A DNA stretch of 59,315 nt from Ophiocordyceps camponoti-saundersi (nom. inval.) (lineage: Eukaryota > Ascomycota > Sordariomycetes > Hypocreales > Ophiocordycipitaceae): NCBI GenBank assembly GCA_003339415.1, contig PDHQ01000217.1:1-59315 (forward strand), read 5' to 3'. Made by a program: the position numbers and the translations under genes. Below, in pieces: positions 22,542 to 33,316 of the stretch (position 1 is the stretch's first letter; each line of letters opens with the position of its first letter). Under the pieces are notes generated by a model, which saw nothing but the letters and a program-made list of their open reading frames with translations, was not told the DNA's origin and did not search any database.

Positions 22542-23226
22542 TGTTTGAAGGGTAGGTAGTTATGGCACAGACGGAAGGGACCGGCGAATGTCCAGTGCCA
22601 AAGAATTAAGACGGTTGAGAAAGGAAAGGGGAAACAGAGGTTTGGAGAGACGAGATCAGATCGAAAGGGGCCAAGGGCTAAAAGGGGGGACGAGGGAAAG
22701 ACGGCTTCTTGAGCAACTCGAGCTCGCCTCCCGGGCTCATCCTTTGATGACGAAGGCGGTGGGCGTACGGTCCGAGTGCGTCCTTGCCCGAACGCCGAGA
22801 CGCTGCGGATAAAGGAGCAAGTCCAATATTTTGTGGGCAAAAGCCGGAGCTTGGATCATCAGGCGGCATCGTGTCGTCCCGGGCGGCCGGGGAGGAATAA
22901 AGGGCCTGATCCATCGAGATGACATAGAGCCTCTGCCACACAATGAGAGGGGGGGGCCGCGCTCTGTCGGTGTGATTTCGCGACGGTGAAAGGACGGTCG
23001 CCGTCTTCCGCTCCTTTTTAGGCTGAAGCTATGGTCGGTTGTTGGTTCGGGCCACGGAGAAATTGCTCACCCGAGCGAGAGAGCCTCGGCTCCGGCCGAT
23101 TTTTCTCCACACCGCCGCCCGGCCGATTGGGAGGGAGTTTGCCAAGAGTCCCAAGACAGTACATAGGTGAGGCAAAAGGTACAGATTCTCTCGGATGCTC
23201 CCTCGTCTCTGCTTGGCTCGTCCATC
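22542..23226. promoter_or_regulatory. Divergent intergenic region of the Clp1-like gene and GWT1
   Basis: 685 bp separate the two start codons, so both promoters must lie here or further out. No coding potential is evident. The sequence is G/C-rich with purine runs; I could not identify a TATA box or a specific factor site with confidence. Confidence 0.5.
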
Positions 23227-24907
23227 ATGGCGAGCTACAAGCAACGCAAAGAGGCCTTCGTCTCTAATCTATCTGGCGGCTCCGTCACCGAGGTCGGTCT
23301 CGTGACGTCCGTGGCGCCGGCAAGTAGCTTCTATTGCTCTCTTCCTGTCTTCCTCCATCTCTCTCTCTATCCCTTTCCTTGCTCTTCGTCTCTCCATCTC
23401 CCACACACATACATACATGCTCCTACACACTCTGTCTCTCTTTCACAAACACGCGTGCACGCGCCACTCTCTTCGACTTGCCGAGGCTGAGCGGATGGCG
23501 GCGGCTGCTGACGTCTTCTTTTTTTTTCTTTGACTACCTAACCAGGTCGCCGTCCTGCTGTGGTCCGTCCTCCAGGCTCGGCATTCCTTCTTCCGGCCAT
23601 ACACGACGCTCGGCCTCGCAGTCGACTATGCGCTCAACGTCGGCGCCATCCTGTTGGCCACGACCGTCTATGCCGGCACGCCGTTGCTGCTCGATGGGCT
23701 CCTCCTCGCGCCCGCCCTGCTGGTATTCGGCATGTCGGTCAACGCAGGTGCCCGCAGGAAGAAGCCGAGGGTCCCACCTTCGGCCGAGGAACAGTCCAAG
23801 GCGCGGTTCGACAGCCTACCCGTCAAGCCGTTCCTCACGACGTATCGTGGGTGCATGATGGTGGTGACGTGCGTGGCCATCCTCGCCGTCGACTTTCACC
23901 TTTTTCCGCGGCGCTTCGCCAAGGTCGAGACATGGGGTACTTCGCTCATGGACATGGGCGTCGGGTCCTTTGTCTTCGCCGGCGGAGTCGTGGCCGCAAG
24001 GCCGGTTCTGGCCGAGCGCATGGCCGGCCGCACCACGCCGCTGCTGAGGCGGCTCGCCTACTCGGCCCGGCACTCGCTACCGCTCCTGGCGCTGGGCGGG
24101 GTGCGTCTGGCCAGCGTCAAGGGTCTCGACTATGCCGAGCACGTCAGCGAGTATGGGGTGCACTGGAACTTTTTCTTCACGCTAGGCTTCCTCGCGCCCT
24201 TGGTGGCCGTCTTCCACTCGGCCCTCAGCATCGTGCCGTCGTACGCGGCCCTAGCGCTGCTCGTCGCCGGCCTGTACCAGGTCCTCCTCGACAAGACGGC
24301 GCTGGCGGCCTATATCCTGGCCGCGCCGAGGACCGGGCTGATCTCGATGAACAGGGAGGGCATCTTTAGCTTCCTGGGCTACCTGGCCATCTTCCTCGCC
24401 GGGCAGGACGCCGGCATGGCCGTCATCCCCCGCCAGGCGGCGACGGCGACCGGAGGCCCCCCGCTCAAGGCGACGGCGGTCCGGGGCCTGGCCTGGTCCG
24501 GACTGTACTGGCTGTGTACCAGCTACTCGTACGGGCTCGGCCTCGGCGTGTCGCGACGCCTGGCCAACCTACCGTACGTGGCCTGGGTGGCGGCATTCAA
24601 CTCGCTGCAGCTGCTGGCCTTTTGCTGCATCGACGCCGTCTTCTTCCCGGCCTTTTACAGCGCCGTCGACGGCAGGGCGGAGAAGGAAGCCTACAAGGCG
24701 TCTACCAGCTGGGTGCTGCGCGCGTACAACCGCAACGGCCTCGCCATCTTCCTCGCGGCCAATCTTCTGACGGGCCTGGTCAACTTGACGGTGCCGACGC
24801 TCGACGCCGGACCGGTCAAGACGATGGGGGTGCTGCTCGCGTACACGGCGACGGTGACGGGCCTGGCGGTGGGGCTCGATGCGTATGGCATCTCCATTAA
24901 ACTGTGA
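23227..24907 (+). CDS. GWT1: GPI-anchored wall transfer protein 1 (GlcN-PI inositol acyltransferase)
   Basis: Exons 23227-23319 and 23546-24907 encode 484 residues, normal for fungal Gwt1 (PIG-W in animals). The enzyme acylates the inositol of GlcN-PI in the ER, a step of GPI-anchor assembly needed for mannoprotein attachment to the wall; it is the target of the antifungal manogepix. The N-terminus [19 protein letters not shown] is diagnostic. Exon 2 continues [16 protein letters not shown] and is almost entirely hydrophobic, with about a dozen membrane spans, the conserved luminal/cytosolic segment [20 protein letters not shown], and [14 protein letters not shown]. The intron begins GCAAGT: only this GC-AG choice joins VAP to VAVLLW in frame, as expected from family alignment. 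The stop at 24905 is followed by GTAT repeats. Confidence 0.93.
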
Positions 24908-27900
24908 GAGTGTGTATGTATGTATGTACAGACGGACAGATAGGTAGTAGGTACGATTAAGCATGTCGAGAGCGCTCGGGCCATGACGAGCCGTCAAGCT
25001 GGAACGATTCACGGTTGTGACGCGCCGAGCGCATGAAGTGCGCAAGTCACGTCAATGCCCCGCGAGCTGTGTTGTGTGTGTGTTGGTGTGTGTGCCTTGC
25101 TCGGCGACTCGCTCATTAGGGCCATAACGTGACAAGGTGTCTTTACTTGGCACTTTGAATGTGGAAGTGAGAGGACATTTGATGGGAAAAGGAGGTGTGA
25201 TTGATTGGTAAATGCATACAGATATTCTGCCTACCTACCTAGGTAGGTATCTACTGTATGTATGCAAGCCCAGTATAATGAGAGGATGATAGGTGTTGCT
25301 GTTACGGTGACCATGGCCGTCTAGGTGGCAGCAGCAGCGTGTATGTAAATATCGTGTACACCGAAGACTCGAAGTTGGAAAAGAAAAAGGGGGGGGGGGG
25401 GGGGGAATTCGTGTTACACCGGATGCGGATCGGCCCACGGGGGGTTCGTTGGTCTTTCTCTTGTGTTGTTATCGGTCATTCTGGTTCGGAGGGTGTGAAA
25501 GCCAAGCAAAGCAAAGCGAAGCGAAGCAGGGATAAGCATGTTCATTACAGTAGGGATCATCTTCTCTGTTCTAAACCTACCCTGCAGCCCTCCGATTACC
25601 GCCGGAGTGCCGGCATATGTACAATGTGCATGTGGTGTTGTAAGCGAGCTTTTTCTATCTCTCGGTGACGGGCATTGAAAATATCATGCTTTTTTTGGGG
25701 GGGGAGAAAAGGGGAGATGATGAATCATGCGAAGCGCGTTTCTGATTGTTGTGATTCCCCGGTTTTTTTTTTTCTTCATGAGGCACGGCCTTTGTCGAGT
25801 GGTGAAGAGTTGAGGGCTGGGCTGAGATGAGGGGAGAGGAGGATGGTGATGGCGTGGTGGAGGAGAGACTTGACTTGACGCATTGACGTTGTGATCTGGA
25901 TGTGGTGGGCAGGAAGTTGAGCTGTGTGTTGTATGTGGATGGATGGATGTGGAGGGATGGATGGATGGACGGATATGTGGGTGGGATTCGCAGGTTGGTC
26001 TCATATATCTCTCTCTCCCTTGCGGCCAGTTGAGACGGAAGTTTCTTTTTTTATCTTCTATTCTCCCCCCCCCCTTCTTTTACATACCTAGGTAGGTAGT
26101 ATATACGGAGTGTGGTTTCTGATGTTGATAGTTGAGCTTCTTTCCTGACAACTGTAAGTTTGTACATATGTATGTATGTATTGTAAACATCGTAGACGGA
26201 ACAGGCTGTTTATCACTGCCGTACGTATTGTATTGCATGTCATTCCTCTAATCCCTTCTTCCTCCCCCCCTTCACCTTCGCATCCCTCCCCGATCCTGCG
26301 TCATCGTTTCAGCCCGGAAGGAAAAAACGAACAGAAGGAAAGAAGGAAAAAAAACAACATCTTTCTCCTCCCCGGCTTCTTTTATATTCCTTTGCCCTGT
26401 CTCTTGTTTGCTTTGCTACATGTACGGGATATGGTGTGAGTCGATGCCGTCTTCCATGTTGGGATAGGTACCTAGGTAGTTGCGTGTGTGCGTGCTACGT
26501 GGTAGAACTTGTTGTAGTCGGTACCCCTGCGCAAGCTTCGTGACTGGGCGGGCATGGTCGGCTGCAGTAGGTAGCGGGTACCTGCGTTCGAACATGTGCG
26601 CGCACGCTGCTGCGGGCTTTTATGGTTGTTGTACAGGGAGAGAGAGAGGGGATGATGTATGTATGGATATGGATGGATGGACGGGCTCTGCTGTGACCGT
26701 CGACGCGCCAGATGGTCAATTCTTTTTTAACATATTGCTGCTACCTGCTATTCAAGTTGTCCCCCGACCCCCTGCCCCCCTCCCCCGTGGCTCAGCGCGT
26801 TTTCTTCCCACTCATAGGTTACTCTGTATGGGTGGGAAATGGGGGCGGGGATTTACCGGGTTCGGAGTCATGCCTCCTTAAAGAGCATCCCGTCATCTCA
26901 ATCTCGCCGGGAACCCGAGTCGGGGGGGCAGGGCCTGGCTATTATGCTGTTTGTATCCGTATGTACGTACAATCTATCTCGTCCACTTTCTTCACCACAC
27001 ACCTTCTTCTTCTTCCCTCTCTGTTCTCTGTTTTTCTCTCATACAAACACTGCTCACTCTCATTCTTTTCCCTCACCCCTAATTCCCCCCTCTCCCTCTC
27101 TATAGTATTTTTGTCCTCTTCCCGCCCACCCCTGCCCTCCCTTGCTGGGGGACCCTCCCTTTCTCTCGATCTCGTGGTCTTCGTGGTCGTCGTGGTCGGT
27201 CCGCGTCTTCCTCCTCCACTTTATTTACTACCTGTACCTCTATCAGTCTGTAAGGTACTTACTCGTCATCCTTCCCGCCCGAACCCGCCGAAAGCCTGTT
27301 GAAGCCGAACCGGACGGAGCCTTGCGTCCTCATTCTGCGCCCTGTGGACGAAGTCCGGGAGAACAAAAGAGGGAAAAAGAAAGAAAGAAAGAAAAGAATT
27401 CGCACAGAAATTACGGATAGTCTCTCTCTCTCTCTCTCTCTTTCTCCCCCTGCCCTGCCCTGCCCTCCTCTCCCTTCCTCTCCCTCCCCCGGGGAAAAAA
27501 AGTCCTCCCCTTTCCCACCTACGACCTACCTACGACCTTAAACCACCGAACCACCACCACCACCACCACCACACACCAACCCCCCCCGGTCCCCGCCGTC
27601 GACGCGTTTCAGCATCGCTCGCTCTCCTTTTTTCTTACGAGCTTCGCCATCCGCCGCGCCGCTGTCTTGCGTTCAGTCCAGCGTTGCACGTCTTTTTCTC
27701 TGTTTATTCTTCGTCCCTTTTTTATTCTTTTCGTGTTTTGCCTGCCCTCTTCTCCCCCCTCTAGCATCGCTCACTCACTCTTCTTCCTTGCTTTCTCCCC
27801 CCTTCCACACCCCAATCTTCGACGGACGTGTTTGCCCTGTCGAGATTGTCGCGGCATTGTCGCTTTGGGGGGGGAATAAAAAAAAAGGGGAGCAGAGAAA

Positions 27901-28495
27901 AGAAAACACACACACAGTCACATAATGCAACGCTGTTAATTCGGCTCTCTCGGTCCCCCAAAATCAATCCCTCATCTGGCCTTTTTTTTTCGGGGTTTTT
28001 TATCTCTTTTATTTTCTATTTATGTTTTTTTGAACGCTCTCAAGTCACAACCCTGTTTGTTCGCTATCTGTCTCCCTCGGTTCTTGCTGGCACTAAAAAA
28101 AAAACACACTCTCATAGTGTATGTACTGCTGCTGCTGCTGGTGGCCCATCTTTTCTTTTTCCCCCTACTACGGATCCCTACTACCTACTACGGATACTTA
28201 CTTACTCACTCTCTCCCCCCCCCCGCGCGTCGGCCGGCCTCCCTTGCAATTCCAGTTGTCGGTTGCCCGACAGCTGGCGCCCACGCGCGCCTGCTCCGTT
28301 CCAGAGACGACTCTCCTCGTCGTCGACAAACATACGGCGCTGCGACTCTTCTCTCTCTCACTCTCCCTCGCTCTCTCACTCTCTCTCATATTCTCTCTCT
28401 CACTCACTCACACTCGCTTTCTCTCTCTCTCTCTCTCCCCCCCCCCCCCCCCCCCCCTCTCCCGCTCGCCTTGAGCGCCACACACAATTGCCAGC
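24908..28495. other. 3.6-kb intergenic region upstream of the kinase gene
   Basis: No gene is supported. It has a CCTACCTAGGTAGG-type palindrome near 25233-25250, a run of 17-18 G at about 25388-25405, a TACATACCTAGGTAGGTAG motif near 26080-26098, CT runs at 27420-27441 and 28348-28438, an ACC run near 27550-27570 and a C run ending at about 28457. The pyrimidine-rich kilobase before 28496 is probably the leader and promoter of the kinase gene. Ser/Leu/Pro-rich frames here are low complexity. Confidence 0.55.
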
Positions 28496-31400
28496 ATGTC
28501 GGCTGCCTTGCAAGCTGCTGCCCATCAGCCCGCCGCCCTGGCGTCACCTACCCTGCCCTCCCCCACCGGTCGCGCCTTCATGTCACCTCACTCATCCCCT
28601 AACCGCGAGGCTTACCACGCCAATCAGACCATGACCACTTCTTCGTCCTCATCGAGACGCCCTCCTTCTCGAAGAATGAGCGGCAACGCCGTCGCTCCGG
28701 ACGCGGCCTCGCATCGGCCTCCACGCTCCGCCCCGGTCAAGAATCAGCCTCTCGATCGCCGACCTGTCACCGCTGACCGCCCATCGGCCCCCGCCGCACC
28801 GCCGAGAACCTCATCTTCGGCCCATAACGCCCCGCAAAAGTCCCATGCCGCCTTGACCCAGCCGCAAGGCCCCCGGCCCGAGCCCCGTGTCGACAATGAT
28901 ACCGATCCTCAGTCCAAGGCCAAGCGGGCCGCGAACCCCTACGACCAGCCGCAGCAGCCGCCGCCCCCGTCGTCGTCTTCCTCCCGCCCTGCCACCAGCC
29001 GCGCCGCCGACGGACCCTCTATCCCCATTCGCACACATCAGCAGCAGCAGCCGCCGACGCATCGAGACGCCTTCGCTCCCGATCTACATCCGGACCCTCG
29101 TAACGGCAGGGCATCGTATCACGGGCCGTCTTCGGCGCCGCAGGACATGGCCGCTGCTCCGGCGCCCGTCGTGGCCACCGGCGAGGAGCGTCGCGGAGGC
29201 CGCAGCAGACACGATCACAGCCGCGGACACAAGGGTACTTCAAAGTTTGGCGACTTTATCCTCGGCAGTACCATCGGCGAAGGTGAATTCGGCAAGGTCA
29301 AGCTCGGCTGGAAGCAAGACAGCAGTGTTCAGGTAGGTAGCAAACCTCTTCCCTCTCGAGTCTCGTCTCTGACCTTCATTGCAGGTTGCCATCAAACTCA
29401 TCAAGAGAGATACTGTCGGCGGCAACCCTTCTCGGCTCGGCAAGATCCGGCGTGAGGTTACCATCCTCCGTGGCGTCCAGCATCCCAATATTGTGCGATT
29501 AATAGACATGATCGAGACAGACCGGTACATAGGCATCATCCTCGAGTACGCTTCCGGCGGCGAGCTCTTCGACTACATACTCAACCACCGATATCTCAAG
29601 GACCACTCGGCCCGCCGTCTCTTCGCCCAGCTCGTCTCCGGCGTCGGCTACCTGCATAAAAAGGGCATCGTTCACCGCGACCTGAAGCTGGAGAATCTGC
29701 TCCTGGACCGCAACCGCAACATCATCATCACCGACTTTGGCTTCGCCAACACCTTTGACCCCATTGAGGAGCTGTCGGAGGAAGAGGAGCTGAACCTGAC
29801 GGACCGCGACTTTGTCAAGCGGATGGGCCTCGACAAGGTCAAGGCCAATGGCACACGCAGGGGCGACCTGATGCAAACGAGCTGTGGCAGTCCGTGCTAC
29901 GCCGCGCCCGAGCTCGTCGTCAGCGACTCTCTCTATACCGGGAGAAAAGTAGATGTTTGGAGCTGCGGAGTGATCCTGGTACGTCATGACGGGGATGGCC
30001 TTCAAACCGAGATATGCCTGCGTTGTATGCACAGGCTGACTGACCTTGTCGTCCTCCGCAGTACGCCATGCTCGCCGGCTACCTCCCTTTCGACGACGAC
30101 CCCGCGAACCCCGAAGGAGACAACATCAATCTCCTCTACAAGTACATCGTTTCGACGCCCCTGACATTTCCCGAATACGTCACGCCGCACGCTCGCGATC
30201 TTCTCCGACGCATCCTTGTGCCCAACCCTCGCAAGCGAGCCGACCTATTCGAGGTGGCGCGACACAGCTGGCTGAGTGAGTACGCGCACTTGGTCGAGTT
30301 CATCACCAGTTCCACCACGTCGCCGGCCGAGGTTCAGGACGCGGCCACGGCATCGGCGTCGTTCCCAGAGCCCCCAGCTGTGGCGCGGAGCGCCTCGGTG
30401 CGCGAACCCGCCTCCACGAAGCACAAATCGGTGGCGCCCGCCCCGGGCGGCGGCTACCTGGCCATGACGCACCCCCTGCACCCCGAACCAGGGCACCGGA
30501 CGCCCAAGGACGCCAAGCGCCGAACGGTCCAGGTCGAGTACGTGGCGCCGACCACACAGACGCAGCGCGGCGCGGACCCCGGCGCGCAGCAGGCAGCAGG
30601 CCGACGTTACGAGGAGACGCCGCAGGGCTCTCCGTCGAGGGAACGGCCCGCGAGCCGGGATACGGCGGCAGCGGCGGCCTCGGCCCCTCCGCGGAGCTCG
30701 CACAGCAACGCCCCGCCGTCGAGGATGTCGCGCGACATGCGTTCCACATCGGACAATGCCTTCGCGGCCGGCTCCGGCAGCGCCCGGCCACAGACGGGCG
30801 GTTCCATGCAGTCGGTCGCGTCGATGGCCCTTCAATCTCGGGGTAACTACGGTCAGCCGGCCCCGCCAACGATCGCCGACACAAACGCACAAGGGCGGAT
30901 CCAGCAGCCGTCCAATGCGAGCGGCGAAGACTCGTCGGTGGCAGCGGCGGCGGCGGCGAGCCGGCCGAGCTCGGGGGTGCCGCCCAAGTTTGCCCGAGTA
31001 TCCGGCTTCCACGATGGTCGCGGTCACGAAAACAAGGGCCATAAGAGATCGAGCACCATTGGTGATATCAGCTCGAGGCTACTGGGACGCAGCGGCTCCG
31101 TCTTCGGGAACAAGGGCAAGAAGCGGCCGGACCCGGCATCGGAGAGCAGGAGGCGACCGGAGCAACAACACGCCGACCAGAAGAAGCGAAGTGAGCAGCA
31201 ACAGCTGCAGCAGGCGGAAAAGTCGAAGAAGTACCCGCCCGTCAGCATGTCCAACTCGCCGTTGTCTCCGGCGGACGAGTCGCGGCCCAGGCCGTCGACG
31301 GAATCCAAGATGTCGCGGCGTTCGGCGTCGGCGGCCGTCAGCAAGAAGCGCAGCGGCAGCGTCTCCGGATCCCAGGGATCCAACGACAAGAAGGATCGTC

Positions 31401-31915
31401 GGCGGTTCTCCCTCCTACCGGCTTCGTTCTCGCTCCGGGCCATCGGCCTCGGCGGGCGAGACGGGAGCGACGGCTCGGTGGCGGCGGATGGAGATGGGCA
31501 CGGACAGGCGGAGACGTCGCGTCGGCCCAGGAGCTCGATGGCGGTGGCGGCGACGACGGCGACAGACGAGGCGCAGAGCAGCTCGACGACGGCGGGCGGC
31601 GGCGATGAGGGGCGGCGGCCCAGCGCGGTGCCGGCCCACGTACAACAGCAGGCAAGCGGGTCGCGGTTCAACAGCGCTTCGGAATCGTCGATGGAGACGC
31701 GGCGACCGCCGACGGAGCCGCGGACGCAGCACGAGGGGGACGAGACACGAGGCGGGCGCAGCCACCGCGGTTCGCTGCAAAAGTCGCACAAGCGGTTTAC
31801 GGATGCGTACGAACAGGGCGATTACCGCGGTCACGAGGGCAGCAGCGGCGCGGCCAAGCGGGTTATGGACTTTTTTAGGAGGCGAGGCAGGGCCCGGGGC
31901 GGCGACGAGCGATGA
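28496..31915 (+). CDS. Kin4/KfsA-type serine/threonine protein kinase
   Basis: Three exons, 28496-29332, 29385-29978 and 30062-31915, encode 1094 residues. Residues 1-250 are Ser/Pro/Ala-rich and probably disordered. The kinase domain runs from about 252: glycine loop IGEGEFGKV, VAIK lysine at 283, catalytic HRDLKLEN at 376-383, DFGFAN at 396-401, and APE at about 453. The long acidic insert between DFG and APE and the sequence TSCGSPCYAAPELV are typical of the Kin4/Frk1 branch of the Snf1-related family. The C-terminal 500 residues are low-complexity with basic patches (SKKRSGSVSGSQG) and end in a basic helix (RVMDFFRRRGRARG). Yeast Kin4 enforces the spindle-position checkpoint and Aspergillus KfsA restrains septation, so mitotic-exit or septum control is the likely role. 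Both introns are phase 0. Confidence 0.9.
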
Positions 31916-32680
31916 CGAGGGAGGGGGAGGAGTCGGTTTGCTGGTCGGCGCTTGGAGGGCGGGGAAGAAAGACGTGGAAGAGAGAATCGTCTCGCTCTTC
32001 TCTCAACTTGTTTCTTTTTCTCTTCTTTTTTCTTTCACTTTCTTCTCTTCTCTCTTCCCTTTTTTTTTTCCTCCCTCCTCTTTTTTGTCACCTTTTCTTT
32101 TCTTCTTCTACCCATGGCTGTGGGTGAAGCAGCCTGTGTAGGCAGTGAGGGTGAGTGAGTGAGAGCGAGTGTACTGTGTGTGGCATGTCTAGTAGATAGG
32201 TACCTAGGTAGGCAGGCAGAGCGAGAGAGCGTGGGGGGTGGAAAGGAGAGCAAGGCGGATATGACGGAACTGGCTGTGCGATGTGAGCGAGACGACTGAG
32301 AATTGAGTGTGCAACAGCGGAGCTTTCGGGAGTGACGAGAGGGAATACTACTACCTACCACCTATGGGGATGAAGAAGATATGATACAGCGCGTACGAAA
32401 CATACGTCAGTGAGAGTGAGTGAGCGAGTGAGGGAGTGTGTGGCGTTTTGCACTGCATGTGTGTACGTATGTGTATGTGTAGGGTATATGTATTATACGT
32501 AGGTAGGTAGGTAGGTAAGTAGGTGACGGCGATGTGTCTTTGTGAGTGAGTGAGTGTATGTGTAAGACTCAGTAGTCAAGAGCCAAGAGAGCATCTCACA
32601 TTTCATCCGCATCCGTATGTTTGTGTGTACGAAGGAGTACGGAGTATGAGCAGCCTACGGACATGAAAGGAGTGGCGTCT

Positions 32681-32776
<96 letters not shown>

Positions 32777-33019
32777 CTTGAGTGGCTTGCAGGAGGGGGG
32801 ACTGCATGAGAGAGAGTGTGGGGATGATTTAGACGTCACTTGGTGGGTGGGGGGGAACAACAGAACTACTGACGAGACTGATGAGAGGAGAGAAGAAGAA
32901 GAAGAAGAAGAAGAAGAAGAAGATGATGATATGATATACTTAGGAAGTGAATATCGTATTTTCCCTTTTTGTACGACGGCCGTCTGCATGCATTCATGCA
33001 TGTTTGTATAGTATATGTA
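31916..33019. other. Intergenic region with long G homopolymer
   Basis: Follows the kinase stop codon. It contains a pyrimidine-rich 3' region (about 32000-32115), TACCTAGGTAGG at 32200-32212, GTAG arrays near 32500-32523, GAGT runs, the 96-base G tract, and GAA repeats at 32892-32923. No coding sequence is supported. The right end is the copia insertion point. Confidence 0.65.
32681..32776. repeat. Uninterrupted run of 96 G residues
   Basis: Every base from 32681 to 32776 is G on the plus strand, flanked by agtggcgtct and cttgagtgg. Such a tract can form stacked G-quadruplexes. It is the longest homopolymer in the window and lies 243 bp from the copia element. Its exact length may be affected by sequencing or assembly. 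Poly-Gly and poly-Pro frames across it are artefacts. Confidence 0.95.
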
Positions 33020-33316
33020 TGTCAGAGGGCTAAGACAAGAGTGGGTTAGGCGTGTGTTTTTGTCATCCCTTGAGGCGTGCAGGCATCATAGCAACGGATC
33101 CGCAGCCTAGGAAACGGAATTCCTATTAGGAAAAGGGCTATATCCGGGGCAATATATAGGATATAGGAATAAAGGCTTATTTATAAGGGCATTATAGCTA
33201 AAGAGGTAGATACGGATAGTCTTAGTTATATATATAAAGATAACGATAATTCTCTCCGTTTTAAGAGGGTAAGTATATTAATTAATATAATTTATATACC
33301 TCCTCCTTATCTAATA
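33020..33316 (+). repeat. 5' long terminal repeat
   Basis: 297 bp, beginning TGTCAGAGGGCTAAG. The first 70 or so bases keep normal CA/TG content; the remainder is RIPed and ends ctaata where the 3' copy has ctgaca. It aligns to the 3' LTR end to end without gaps, and the differences I compared are C/T or G/A transitions. Confidence 0.9.

Noticed and set aside
26712..27302. 196-codon plus-strand frame
   Set aside because: Ser/Leu/Pro-rich low complexity in a pyrimidine-rich spacer, with other frames equally open; no recognisable motif.
30245..31834. Long antisense and alternative frames over the kinase C-terminus
   Set aside because: High-GC shadow frames rich in Arg/Ala/Pro; the kinase frame is the one contiguous with the catalytic domain.
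32603..33011. Poly-proline and poly-glycine frames on both strands
   Set aside because: They are translations of the 96-base G tract and GAA repeats; no non-repetitive protein sequence supports them.
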